Positions 54,208-63,950 of a DNA stretch of 64,000 nt are shown here, piece after piece. The DNA lies in assembly GCF_003336245.1 (NCBI RefSeq), contig NZ_QPHM01000004.1:1-64000 (forward strand), read 5' to 3'. The stretch comes from Haloplanus salinus (GTDB taxonomy: Archaea > Halobacteriota > Halobacteria > Halobacteriales > Haloferacaceae). The notes under the pieces are model-generated. The model saw only the letters and a program-made list of their open reading frames with translations, had not been told where the DNA came from and did no database searches. The translations under genes were made by a program, and so were the position numbers. Every line of letters starts with the position of its first letter. The stretch's first letter is position 1.

Positions 54208-55893
54208 GTGTCTCCGATGGCACCGACTTCTGTCTCTCGGCGCGATGTCTTCCGTTCGATAGCGACAACAGAGTATCTCGACTGGCCGGCCTACGACTCG
54301 ACGCCACTGTACAACCAAAGTTCACTGACAGCGCTCACAGAGGATATCCGGACGGTCTCGGGGATCTGGTTCGAACACAGCGCTCACAACTCGGTCGAGG
54401 GGTTCGTCTGTCAGTATCCACTATCCTACGTGGACCTCAATCCCCACGACCAGTACTCTGGTCCGACTCGATACGAGATGCTACAGCTCTTCAGGGCGTT
54501 TCTGCTGAAAGAGATACACGGCTGGGGCCACGAAACGGCACTCGCCGAGTATCTCCAGCAGCACTCAGAAACTCGTCGCTTGCTCGGGTTTGACTCCGTT
54601 CCCGACCAGTCAACACTCTGGCGCAGTTGGAACAAGCGCTTCAGCGCCGATCTCCGTGAGACAGTCGAGAGAACGGCTCGGACGCTCCTCGCCAACGCAC
54701 AGAACGCCGGTGTTGCGGTTCCTCGTGATCCGGAACGGAAGCTCCAGTACCATAACGACGAGTCTGGGCCGACCGATCCGGACGACCAGACTGTTTTGGA
54801 AGAAGCAGCGAAGATCAGCGATCACGTCAGCCGTGTTGTCTTCCCGTCATTCTCGCTGAACCGTGGTGAGGGCTGTGAGATCCACGAGAACGCCTACTGG
54901 GGCCTACAGACATATCTCGGACTTCGCGAACGGCTGGCTGCGAACGAGGGAGCGCGCAGTTTTGTCTACGAATCGACTCGGGATCGGACGCCGCTGGGGC
55001 ACGCCCATCGGGAGCAGATTCGGGACCTCTCGATTGAACAGGTTCGAGCGATGTACCGGCAGGCCATCACTCGGCTCCTGAACGAAGTTGCCGAGACAGA
55101 GCAGTTCTTTCGAGCCGGAATCGTCGCGATCGACATTACCGAAGCTGACCCATTCACAGGTGACCGCACGGGTCACGAGGACGAGATCATCGGGACAAAG
55201 GAGAAGACCGACGAGTATGCTTACCAGTGGGCGTCCGTCCAGTTAGTCGGCAACGCCGTCCCGCTGGTCCTCGATGCCCGCCCCGTCCGAAAGGGGGAGA
55301 CACGACTGGAAATCGTCGAGGACTTGCTCGATTCGGCTGAAGAGTTGGTCCACGTCGATAACGTGCTGATGGACAGGGAGTTCGATAGCCAGCACGTCTT
55401 GGAGATGATCAGCCAGCGCGGGCTCTCCTACGTCGTTCCCAAGCGGATGCAGACCAGCGAGAAAGCCCAGGCCAAGCGATTGCTTCGACGTGATCAAGAC
55501 CGCTACGAGACCGACCGGAAACTCCACCTCGGCAAGAACGAATGGCACGAGACGACGCTGATCTACCGTCGGAAAGAAGACTCCGAGCATGACGACCACC
55601 GGCAGTACTCGGTGTTCATGACGAATTGCGGGAGCGGTCACCTCACAGAGTACGGGTATCGGTGGGAGATCGAGAGCGGCTACCGGTCGATAAAGCGGTT
55701 CATGGCGGCGACCACCTCGAAGGATTTCGGACTGCGGTTCTTCTACTTCGCATTCGCGTGTCTCTTGTACTCGATTTGGCGAGCGGTCGATTTGCTCGTC
55801 CAAGTCGAGTTGACGGGTGAGTACGAACACTCACCCATTGTGACGGCCGACAATACGCTCACGCTGCTGAAGAAGGAGACCGGAATCGGATAG
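54208..55893 (+). CDS. IS4-superfamily transposase (long form)
   Basis: Up to 561 residues from a GTG; an ATG three codons on gives 558. The DDE core is split by long inserts: the first Asp lies in GIVAIDITEADPF near 308, the second in NVLMDREFD near 390, and the Glu in YGYRWEIESGYRSIK near 482, which has the exact Y-(2)-R-(3)-E-(6)-K signature of IS4-related transposases. The N-terminal part has a segment YEMLQLFRAFLLKEIHGWGHE typical of these enzymes. I could not find matching terminal inverted repeats, so the element ends are undefined. Confidence 0.85.
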   Translation: MSPMAPTSVSRRDVFRSIATTEYLDWPAYDSTPLYNQSSLTALTEDIRTVSGIWFEHSAHNSVEGFVCQYPLSYVDLNPHDQYSGPTRYEMLQLFRAFLLKEIHGWGHETALAEYLQQHSETRRLLGFDSVPDQSTLWRSWNKRFSADLRETVERTARTLLANAQNAGVAVPRDPERKLQYHNDESGPTDPDDQTVLEEAAKISDHVSRVVFPSFSLNRGEGCEIHENAYWGLQTYLGLRERLAANEGARSFVYESTRDRTPLGHAHREQIRDLSIEQVRAMYRQAITRLLNEVAETEQFFRAGIVAIDITEADPFTGDRTGHEDEIIGTKEKTDEYAYQWASVQLVGNAVPLVLDARPVRKGETRLEIVEDLLDSAEELVHVDNVLMDREFDSQHVLEMISQRGLSYVVPKRMQTSEKAQAKRLLRRDQDRYETDRKLHLGKNEWHETTLIYRRKEDSEHDDHRQYSVFMTNCGSGHLTEYGYRWEIESGYRSIKRFMAATTSKDFGLRFFYFAFACLLYSIWRAVDLLVQVELTGEYEHSPIVTADNTLTLLKKETGIG

Positions 55894-56028
55894 AGAGATA
55901 CTCTGACCGGGGCAATACGGATTCCTGAGTGGCAACGCTGTCGGGGATCTTGAAAATTCACTGGTCTAGTTGGTAGTACGACACCAGAAGACTATCGAGA
56001 GTAGATCCGAAGCAGCTTCGCCTCGAAA

Positions 56029-56086
56029 ATTCGCCCGAAACAACGCATCACAGCCCCGTTAAACCCACTGTAGTCTCAACTTCCAC
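56029..56086 (+). repeat. Copy 2 of dispersed repeat (partner at 46173)
   Basis: It matches 46173-46229 as described there. This copy lies 136 bp after the IS4-superfamily transposase, so the repeat may belong to the end of that or a related element. The remainder of the gap 55894-56276 shows no gene that I can support. Confidence 0.5.
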
Positions 56087-56108
56087 CACACAAATGGTAG
56101 TTGAGACT
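56072..56108. repeat. 10-bp inverted repeat upstream of Bat-like gene
   Basis: AGTCTCAACT (56072-56081) and its exact complement AGTTGAGACT (56099-56108) are spaced by 17 bp. The repeat overlaps the end of the dispersed repeat and lies about 170 bp upstream of the Bat-like start. It may be an operator or part of an IS end. Confidence 0.45.
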
Positions 56109-56276
56109 GCTGCTCTCAATGCATACGGGATGGAACCTATCTGAGCAGTCTGTCGAAGACAGTGGTTAGACGGTGAAACTGAACCGCCCTTTGCCCGTAG
56201 TTCCGGAATCACAGAGCCGTGTGTTTTCTAATGACCTGACCGAAGCACCCATCCGGAATCGAACAAATAAGGGCCC

Positions 56277-57905
56277 ATGGATAGGGACGAGCAGTCGAGG
56301 TCACAGACAACTCCTGAATTGGAGGATGTCTCATCGCTCAAGCGGCTGCCGCTGCACTCGACCGATCTGTTGACTCTGCTGGGCCCGTCAGGCGTGGTGC
56401 TGTACGAGAGTCCGTCCATCGAACGCCTCTACGGATACGATCAAGAGGAACTGGTCGGCAAACAGGTCGCGGAGTACTTCCATCCCGAGGACCGGGACCG
56501 GGTCGTCAAGGCGTTTGCTGCCATCGTCTCCAGAGAGGACCACCACGTCGAAACGGTCGAATACCGGCACCTGATGGCAGACGGCTCCTACAAGTGGATC
56601 GAATCCGTCGGATCGTCGAACCCGACACCCGATGGCAACTACGTGATCAACTCCCGGGATATCTCCGAGCGCAAACAGCGTGAACGAGAGTTACAGCAGA
56701 CCCGAGAGCAGGTCCAGTCCGAACGCGACGGCAAGGAAGCCATCCGCCAACTCCTTTTGCAGACATCGACCAACCGGGAGATCGCTGCGAGTGTCTGTCA
56801 CCTGCTCGTCAACGACTACGGCTACGAGTCGGCCTGGGTCGTCCGGAAGCAAGGACCAGGAGGTGGCGACCAGCATCCGGTTGTGATCGCCGACCACGGA
56901 TCGGACCGGGGCTTCCGGCACCCCGGTGAGGGGAGCGCCATCGACGCAGCGACACGACGCACACTCGCCACGGACGACCCCGTGACAGTCACGACAGACA
57001 TGGACGGAGAGAACGACATCGTCGCCCAACTGGAGCGGTGTGGACTGTCCTCAGTGCGGGCAGTGCCGCTGGTCCACGAAGGGTTGTCCTACGGCGCGCT
57101 CACGGTCGTCCGGACAGATGCCGGCAGCGACGTGGCAGAACAGCTGGTCGACGAATTGGCGGCCGCTCTCGCGTTCAAACAACAGGTGCACCGCCAGCAG
57201 GAAGCGCTGGCCAGTAAGACAGTAACGGAGCTCACGCTCCGGTACACGGGCGACCACGTCCTGACAGCCCTGTCGAGGGCACTGGCTGTCAAGGATGGCA
57301 ACGATAGCGACGACGGGCCCCCGGAACTGGCCGTCGAGGAACTGCACGCCGAGGGTGGCCCCGGTTCGACATACCTCGTCAAGACGGCTGATGTGGACGC
57401 CGAGACAGTTCGGGCGACTGCAGCGGAGCTCCCGTCGGTCACGGCGGCGACCGTCGTCACCGAAACGGAGACGACTGCGATCGTGTCGATTCGTGCCGAG
57501 AAAGGGTCGATCAGGGGAGTTCTGGGCGGGTACGGCGAGATACTGCGCTCGATTACCGTCTGTGACGGCCGTCTAGATCTGACCGTGGAATTCCCGCGCC
57601 GGACTGACCTGGGTGCCATCGTCGACGCCGTACAGAACCACTGGCCCGAGGCGACCATGCACGCCTGTACCAAGCGCCCCGTCGACGACGACCACCCGAG
57701 CGCGTTTGGCGGGCTAACGAAAAAACAGGAAAACGCACTCCGGGCGGCCTCGCTGTCGGGCTTTTTCGAGCGCCCACAGCAGGCCAGTGCCGAGGACGTG
57801 GCCGAGACGCTGGACTCCTCGGCCTCGACGTTCCTCCATCACCTGCGCAACGCCGAACGGACCGTCTTCGAGGACGCCTTTTCACACGACCTGAGACTCG
57901 ACTGA
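56277..57905 (+). CDS. Bat-like PAS-GAF regulator with HTH_10 domain
   Basis: 542 residues. A PAS domain lies at about 30-140 (LYGYDQEELVGKQVAEYFHPEDRDRV, ending in VINSRDISERKQ), then a short coiled linker, a GAF domain at about 150-310 (GYESAWVVRK ... RAVPLVHEGLSYGALTVV), a Bat-associated domain at about 325-470, and the HTH_10 helix-turn-helix at about 480-540 (LTKKQENALRAASLSGFFE ... LDSSASTFLHHLRNAERTVF). This is the layout of bacterio-opsin activator-type regulators, which sense light, oxygen or small ligands. Its target is unknown; the giant surface protein downstream is a candidate. A frame-shifted copy of part of its GAF domain lies at 63.8 kb. Confidence 0.88.
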   Translation: MDRDEQSRSQTTPELEDVSSLKRLPLHSTDLLTLLGPSGVVLYESPSIERLYGYDQEELVGKQVAEYFHPEDRDRVVKAFAAIVSREDHHVETVEYRHLMADGSYKWIESVGSSNPTPDGNYVINSRDISERKQRERELQQTREQVQSERDGKEAIRQLLLQTSTNREIAASVCHLLVNDYGYESAWVVRKQGPGGGDQHPVVIADHGSDRGFRHPGEGSAIDAATRRTLATDDPVTVTTDMDGENDIVAQLERCGLSSVRAVPLVHEGLSYGALTVVRTDAGSDVAEQLVDELAAALAFKQQVHRQQEALASKTVTELTLRYTGDHVLTALSRALAVKDGNDSDDGPPELAVEELHAEGGPGSTYLVKTADVDAETVRATAAELPSVTAATVVTETETTAIVSIRAEKGSIRGVLGGYGEILRSITVCDGRLDLTVEFPRRTDLGAIVDAVQNHWPEATMHACTKRPVDDDHPSAFGGLTKKQENALRAASLSGFFERPQQASAEDVAETLDSSASTFLHHLRNAERTVFEDAFSHDLRLD

Positions 57906-58227
57906 GTCGACCCCGTGCGGTTGTGTTCACGTACTGGTTACCTCGTTGTCACTGTTGCGTATATATGCAAGCCATCTTTACACCGATATGCTGCGTAGTT
58001 GCCAGCAACGTGTCTTTGCTACCGTGTCTCTATGGGAGTTCGCTGATCACGAGCGCGGTGTATCCTGACGAACGACGCGAACACCCACGGACGAGCGACA
58101 AGCGAATAGACGGCGAGTTGTGGCCGGGCACCGTCGCGGAACTATCGGCTGGGGCGCTGGGTCGCGTGAGCGGTCGAGCGCGCCTGAGTCTGGCAGCGAG
58201 GTGGCCCCAGTTCGGGCGGTGGTGGGT
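57906..58227. other. 322-bp intergenic region with TATA element before the adhesin gene
   Basis: TATATAT at 57960-57966 is a clear TATA element on the plus strand; if it drives the surface protein, the leader would be about 240 bases, long for a haloarchaeon. Alternatively the coding region starts earlier, at an in-frame GTG at 58120. A 102-codon frame over 57923-58231 has no protein-like features and is not called. Confidence 0.4.
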
Positions 58228-61200
58228 GTGACTCGCACGGCCGTCAGACTGCTCGCAGTGTCTCTCGTCAGTCTAATCGGGCTGGCGATGCTGGCGACGG
58301 GCGGTGGGTTCGTCGGGACGGCGGCGGCGGACGCACCGACCTGCAACGGTGACAGCTCTGACTTCGCCGGTGGCACCGGCTCGTCGGGCAGTCCCTACCA
58401 AATTACGAACGTCGAGGAGTTACAGTGTGTTGGTGATAGCGCTCACCTCGACGAACACTTCCAGCTGCAGAACGACATCGGCGCCAGCGAGACGAGTTCG
58501 TGGAACGGCGGGAGCGGCTTCGACCCCATCGGTGACTCGGGCACTCCGTTCACGGGCACGTTCGACGGCAACGGTCACACGATTACGGACCTGACTATCG
58601 ATCGTGGGAGTACGAATTACGTCGGACTGTTTGGGCTCACGGAAGGGAGTACCGTAGAGAAGGTCGGACTCGTCGACGCCAGTGTCACTGGAAACGATAA
58701 CACCGGCGGACTTGTGGGCCAGAATGATAAAAACGCAATAGTGCGTGAATCGTTCGTCTCCGGCACTGTCTCGGGTAATAAAAAAGTCGGTGGGCTGGTC
58801 GGGCGGAACTCTTATACCAGTAGTTCGGCGGCGACTGTCGAGGACTCGTATTCGCTTGCGGATGTGACCGGAGAGAATGACGTCGGTGGCGTGGTCGGTT
58901 TTGAAGTAGTCCTCCCAGATATTCCGAAAACGGTGAAGCGAACCTACGCGACAGGTGATATCGAAGCCGCCAGCGGGACATTCGTCGGCGGCATTGCCGG
59001 GGCCAACGAGGGAGCTGTCAGAGACTCGTACTGGGACAAGGGGACGACGAACCAGAACAGAGCTATCGGGGCTCGCTTTGGTGCTTCCAGCAACCTGAAC
59101 GGCTACGACTCCGGCGGCTCCGCCCCTGCCCCGGAGATGCAGGGTTCGAGCGCCACCTCGAAGATGGGCGCGCTCGACTTTGCCAGTACGTGGGAGACAG
59201 TCGAGAACTCCGAGGGCGACACCACCGGGGACGGCTACCCGATTCTCCAGTCCGTCGACCGCCAGGCCCAACTGGAAGCCCAGAACGCCAACGCCTACGC
59301 TGGCGGTGACGGCACGGCCTCAAACCCCTACGAAATCTTGAACTGGCACCAACTCGACAACGTCCGCCAGAACCCCGACAAGGAGTTCGTCCTGACCGCG
59401 GACCTCGACTCGAACACCGCCGGCTACAGTTCGGTTGCCAGTTCGACGGCCAACAGCAACAACGGCTTCGACCCCATCGGTGACTCGGGCGGCCTGTTCA
59501 CCGGCACGTTCGACGGCGACGGCCACACGATTTCGGACCTCTACATCGACCGTGGGAGTAACGTCGGGTTGTTCGGGGTCGTGTCCGGTGGGACAGTGGA
59601 GAATGTCGGCGTTGAGAACGTCGACATCAACGGCTCCAAGTACGTGGGCGGCCTCGTCGGGAGGAACAACGCTGCTGTCACCAAGTCGTACGCGACCGGC
59701 GATGTCAACGGCACGAAGTTCGTGGGCGGACTCGTCGGAGAGAACCTTGACGATGTCACCGGGTCGTATGCGACCGGCAATGTCAACGCCACCAGAAACG
59801 TGGGCGGCCTCGTTGGGGAGAACGAAGGCAATGTCACCGAGTCGTATGCGACCGGCGATGTCAAAGGCGACGAAGACTACGGGGGCGGCCTCGCCGGGCT
59901 AAACTACGGCAATGTCACCAAATCATACGCGACCGGTGATGTTGACGGCGACACCGTGGGCGGACTGGTCGGGTTTAATAATGGGGGCAGCGATTCTAAC
60001 GGCTATGTCGACAAGGCATACGCGACCGGCGACATCAGCGGCACTCAGGACGCAGGCGGCCTCGTCGGGTTCAATCCCGGCGGGACGGTCGAGGATGCCT
60101 ATTGGAACGTGAATACGACCGGGCAATCGTCCTCGGCCGGCAGTCCCGACTCGAACGGCCTCTCGACCGCCGAGATGCAACGCTTCGCGCCGCAGGTCAC
60201 CATGGATGGCTTCTCCTTCGAGAGCCCCGAGACGTGGCTCCTCACGGGCGGCTACCCCGCGCTGGCTTGGGAGCCAGTCACCGAACTCACCGTCGACTCC
60301 GTCGAGGCCACCAGCCCGACCGTCGCCAAGGACAAATCGGGAACCATCACGGTGACCACCAAGGAGAGTGGTTCCGACACCGGCGAGGGCGTCACCATCG
60401 AAGTCGTCAACAACGACAGCCTCAACGGCTTCTCGACGGGCGACACGAAGGTCACCGACGCCAAAGGCAAGGTCGAGTTCACCTTCGACGAACCGACAGA
60501 CGGCAGCTACACCCCCGAGTTCGCGTGGGCCGATGATACGACCGTCTCGGCGGAGCCGACCGTCACCGTCCAGAACGCGCCCGAAGTCACCGCTATCGAC
60601 CGGTCGAGTGGCGAATCGAACCCCACCAACGCCGACAGCGTCGAGTTCGTCGTGCGCTTCTCCGAGGGCGTCAGCGGCGTCGACACGGGCGATTTCACCG
60701 CGACGGGGGTCAGCGGTGACGCGAGCGGAGATGTGTCGCAGGTCACCAGTGTGGCTGTGAACGCGGTCACGGTCACGGTCGGTTCGATTTCGGGCGACGG
60801 TGACATCCGGCTCGATCTGGACGACGACGACGGCATCACCAACGGCAACGGCGTGCCGCTGGGCGGTGACGGCACCAGCGGGACTGCCGACGGCAGTTAC
60901 GCCAGCGGCGAGACGTTCACCGTCGACAACACCGACCCCGGATTCAGTGCTGGCACCAGCAACAGCGTGTCGGTCGACGAGGAAAGCACAGCGAGCGATT
61001 TCCTCGACGTGGATGCCGGTGACGACGGTCCACCGGGCACGGAAGTCTCGGCGTACACGCTGTCCAGTGCTGCCAGCAGTGATGCCAGTGTTTTCAGCAT
61101 CGACAGCAGCACTGGGAAGCTATCCCTCGATAGCGCACTGGACCACGAGAGTCCCGCAGACGACGACGGCAACAACGACTACGAACTCACCGTCACCGCG

Positions 61201-63771
61201 ACCGACGACGTTGGCAACACGAACACCCAGACCGTTACTGTCGGCGTGACCGACGTGGACGAGCCACCGACCGCACCCGACGACAGTTCACAGAGCACCG
61301 ACGAGGACACCACCGTCTCGGTCGCCGACGGCGACAGCGCCGACCTGCTGGTGCTGGCGAGCGACCCCGACGCCGGCGACACGCTGTCGCTCGACACCGT
61401 CGACGGAAGCAGTTTCAGCGACGGAAATCCCGTCACGCTCGACTCCGGTGCGACCGTCACGGTCGAGAGCGACGGAGGTTGGACCTACGACCCGAACGGC
61501 CAGTACGAGTCACTCGCAAGCGGCGATTCCACGACGGATACGTTCACCTACACGGTCGCGGACAGCGACGACGACACCGCGCAGGGAACGGTCACTGTCA
61601 GCATCACTGGCGTCAACGACGACCCCACGGACATCAGCCTGACCAGCACTAGCGTCGACCAGTCCGATGGCACCGACGCGGTAGTCGGGAGTCTCTCGGC
61701 CACGGACGTCGACGACAGCAGCCACACGTTCTCGCTGGTCGGCGGGACCGGGGACGCCGACAACGACGAGTTCAACATTGGCGGCGGCGACCTGCGCGCG
61801 GACGACGCCGGGTCGCTCACCGAGGGTGACTACGACGTTCGCCTCGAAGCCGACGACGGCAGCGGGGGAACATACCAGAAAGCAGTCACCGTCAGCGTCA
61901 CCGACGGCATCGCACCGACCATCGCGTCGAGCACGCCGGCTGACGACGCAACTGGCGTCAGCGAGGGCGACGACATCACGATCACGTTCAGTGAGGACAT
62001 CGCCTTCGGGTCTGGGAGTGTCACACTCCGAGAGGACGACGGCGGCTTCGGTGACCGGGAGGCCTTCGACGTGAGCAGCGACACTGGCAGCGGTGACGGA
62101 ACGGTCTCGATTTCCGGACGCACGCTGACGATCACTCCCACGAGCAACTTCGCGTCAGACACGGAATACGCCGTCCGGATTGATGCAGGTGCACTCACTG
62201 ACACCGCCTCGTCTCCGAACGACTTCGGCGGCATCAGCGACGACACCACCCTGAGCTTCACGACTACTGACTCGACACCGCCGACCGCAAGCGCTGGGCC
62301 GGACACGACCATCGACGAAGGACAGTCAGTGAGTTTCGATGGGACTGGCTCGATGGACAACGTCGGCATCGTCAGCTACGACTGGGACTTTGACGACGAC
62401 GGGACGACCGCGACCGGGCAGACGACGAGTCACACCTTCGACAGCCCAGGTACCTACACCGTCGAGCTGACCGTCACAGACGCCGCAGGCAATACCGACA
62501 CGGACACTGTCGAAGTCACCGTTGAATCGGCTAGCAGCGATGGTGGCAGTAGTAGTGGGAGTAGCGGCTCCACCGACACTGGCGGCGATCAGTCTACTGC
62601 CGACGATTCCAGCATTGGGACCGAGACCGTCGTCAGCGGCACCCAGTCTAGCGAGGCTAGCGTCTCGTTCACCGTTAATGCTTCCGACGATGACGGCCCA
62701 ATCACGCTCGACCTCAGCGAGACCGACGCCGACGGGACCGATGGCGAGGACGAGAGTGGCGGGAACGACGACAGCGAAGGCGAGGGTGAGAATACAGTCT
62801 CCGTCGACAGTCTGTCGATCACCCCGACAGAGAGCGGATCCCGCGAGTTCGATATCTCGGTGCGCGAGTGGGACGCCGACATCGATACCAGCGAGCGCGC
62901 GACAGAGTCCGACGACACTGGGACGGACACAACAGACGTGTCCGATCCGCAGGGAGCAACCGACGGCGACCGCGCCCACACGGATCCACGGACATTTTTG
63001 ATCGAGACCGGCTTGTCCCCGCTGGGCTACGTCGAAGTGACCCACACCAACCCCGACTCGGACATCGACAGCGTCACGTTCCGCTTCCGAATCCGGAAAG
63101 ATGCCCTGAACGAGAGCGATGTCGACCCGAGTGGTGTGGCGCTCTATCGCAACGGAACAGACGGGTGGACGCGCCTCCCGACCGACGAAGTCGGTGAGAA
63201 CTCCACCCACTATGTCTTCGAGGGGACATCGCCCGGGCTGTCGCTGTTCACAATCGCCTCGGCGCAGCCAGCGTTCGAGGTCATGCGTGCCAGCAGCCGG
63301 TCGGAGACGCTCACCGCCTCCGAGGCAGTCACTGTCAACGCGACCGTCCGCAACCTCGGCGGTGCGGCTGGGACTTACACGGCCGAGTTACGAGCTAACG
63401 GGACAGTCGTCGCCACTAGCGATGTCGACCTCGCTTCGAATTCATCGCGGACTGTATCGCTCTCGTTCACGCCATCGGACCCCGGCGAGTACACGCTGAC
63501 GGTCGGCACTGTGTCTGCCGGGGCCGTCTCGGTTCAGTCGGACGAGACGCCGGCTGAGTCGACATCAGCAGACCAGACGCTAACCGAGCCAACACCAGCA
63601 GAGCAGGAGACCACACAACAGACCACCGTCGCCACAGACAACTCAAGCCAGACAGCAAGTGCCAACGGAACAAGGGAGACGACGACCGACGCAAGTGGCC
63701 CTGGATTCGGCGTTCTTGTGCTGATCGGTGCGTTCCTGATCGTGATCGTCTTCTTCCGGCGGCGGTCGTAA
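58228..63771 (+). CDS. Giant secreted adhesin-like surface protein (GLUG, Ig-like, cadherin-like, PKD, PGF-CTERM)
   Basis: About 1847 residues from a GTG placed just before the Sec signal (LLAVSLVSLIGLAMLATGG then AAADA cleavage-like site); an upstream GTG at 58120 would add 36 residues of improbable sequence. Order: GLUG-type repeats (VGGLVG / SYATGDV, many copies, about 100-580), an invasin-like Ig domain, a cadherin-like region with DVDAGDD, a VCBS-like segment (GWTYDPNGQYESL), an SbsA-type Ig_5 domain (TPADDATGVS), a PKD domain (YDWDFDDDG), a PGF-pre-PGF domain (RFRIRKDAL ... DGWTRLP), a CARDB-like domain, a Thr/Ser-rich stalk, and the tail GPGFGVLVLIGAF-RRRS. The tail is a PGF-CTERM signal for archaeosortase A, so the protein is lipid-anchored after cleavage. 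Function: cell-surface adhesion or matrix. Confidence 0.88.
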   Translation: MTRTAVRLLAVSLVSLIGLAMLATGGGFVGTAAADAPTCNGDSSDFAGGTGSSGSPYQITNVEELQCVGDSAHLDEHFQLQNDIGASETSSWNGGSGFDPIGDSGTPFTGTFDGNGHTITDLTIDRGSTNYVGLFGLTEGSTVEKVGLVDASVTGNDNTGGLVGQNDKNAIVRESFVSGTVSGNKKVGGLVGRNSYTSSSAATVEDSYSLADVTGENDVGGVVGFEVVLPDIPKTVKRTYATGDIEAASGTFVGGIAGANEGAVRDSYWDKGTTNQNRAIGARFGASSNLNGYDSGGSAPAPEMQGSSATSKMGALDFASTWETVENSEGDTTGDGYPILQSVDRQAQLEAQNANAYAGGDGTASNPYEILNWHQLDNVRQNPDKEFVLTADLDSNTAGYSSVASSTANSNNGFDPIGDSGGLFTGTFDGDGHTISDLYIDRGSNVGLFGVVSGGTVENVGVENVDINGSKYVGGLVGRNNAAVTKSYATGDVNGTKFVGGLVGENLDDVTGSYATGNVNATRNVGGLVGENEGNVTESYATGDVKGDEDYGGGLAGLNYGNVTKSYATGDVDGDTVGGLVGFNNGGSDSNGYVDKAYATGDISGTQDAGGLVGFNPGGTVEDAYWNVNTTGQSSSAGSPDSNGLSTAEMQRFAPQVTMDGFSFESPETWLLTGGYPALAWEPVTELTVDSVEATSPTVAKDKSGTITVTTKESGSDTGEGVTIEVVNNDSLNGFSTGDTKVTDAKGKVEFTFDEPTDGSYTPEFAWADDTTVSAEPTVTVQNAPEVTAIDRSSGESNPTNADSVEFVVRFSEGVSGVDTGDFTATGVSGDASGDVSQVTSVAVNAVTVTVGSISGDGDIRLDLDDDDGITNGNGVPLGGDGTSGTADGSYASGETFTVDNTDPGFSAGTSNSVSVDEESTASDFLDVDAGDDGPPGTEVSAYTLSSAASSDASVFSIDSSTGKLSLDSALDHESPADDDGNNDYELTVTATDDVGNTNTQTVTVGVTDVDEPPTAPDDSSQSTDEDTTVSVADGDSADLLVLASDPDAGDTLSLDTVDGSSFSDGNPVTLDSGATVTVESDGGWTYDPNGQYESLASGDSTTDTFTYTVADSDDDTAQGTVTVSITGVNDDPTDISLTSTSVDQSDGTDAVVGSLSATDVDDSSHTFSLVGGTGDADNDEFNIGGGDLRADDAGSLTEGDYDVRLEADDGSGGTYQKAVTVSVTDGIAPTIASSTPADDATGVSEGDDITITFSEDIAFGSGSVTLREDDGGFGDREAFDVSSDTGSGDGTVSISGRTLTITPTSNFASDTEYAVRIDAGALTDTASSPNDFGGISDDTTLSFTTTDSTPPTASAGPDTTIDEGQSVSFDGTGSMDNVGIVSYDWDFDDDGTTATGQTTSHTFDSPGTYTVELTVTDAAGNTDTDTVEVTVESASSDGGSSSGSSGSTDTGGDQSTADDSSIGTETVVSGTQSSEASVSFTVNASDDDGPITLDLSETDADGTDGEDESGGNDDSEGEGENTVSVDSLSITPTESGSREFDISVREWDADIDTSERATESDDTGTDTTDVSDPQGATDGDRAHTDPRTFLIETGLSPLGYVEVTHTNPDSDIDSVTFRFRIRKDALNESDVDPSGVALYRNGTDGWTRLPTDEVGENSTHYVFEGTSPGLSLFTIASAQPAFEVMRASSRSETLTASEAVTVNATVRNLGGAAGTYTAELRANGTVVATSDVDLASNSSRTVSLSFTPSDPGEYTLTVGTVSAGAVSVQSDETPAESTSADQTLTEPTPAEQETTQQTTVATDNSSQTASANGTRETTTDASGPGFGVLVLIGAFLIVIVFFRRRS

Positions 63772-63797
63772 CTTGAGTCCATGATAAGACCTGCTGT

Positions 63798-63950
63798 CGA
63801 ACCAGGGCTTCTGGCGACCCGCCAACGAGGGTGGTATCGACGTGGCGACACGGCGGACGCTCCTGCGACGGTCACGGCAGACACAGACGGGGAGGCCGAC
63901 ATCGTCACCAATCTGGCGCGGTGTGGACTGTCTTCGGTCTAGTCAGTGTC
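63798..63950 (+). pseudogene. Decayed GAF-domain fragment of a Bat-like regulator
   Basis: NQGFWRPANEGGIDVATRRTLL followed, after a frame change, by ATVTADTDGEADIV and LARCGLSSV then a stop corresponds to DRGF-HPGEGSAIDAATRRTLA, VTVTTDMDGENDIV and LERCGLSSV in the intact Bat-like protein (residues about 205-265). No PAS or HTH part is visible. It is a paralogous fragment lying on the far side of the adhesin gene; the remaining 50 bp to the window end show nothing further. Confidence 0.7.

Noticed and set aside
57923-58231. 102-codon frame upstream of the adhesin
   Set aside because: Cys-rich irregular composition, crosses a TATA element and overlaps the adhesin start; not protein-like.
59630-60080. 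Tandem repeats considered as a CRISPR or satellite array
   Set aside because: They are in-frame GLUG protein repeats within the adhesin gene, with no spacer-repeat structure.
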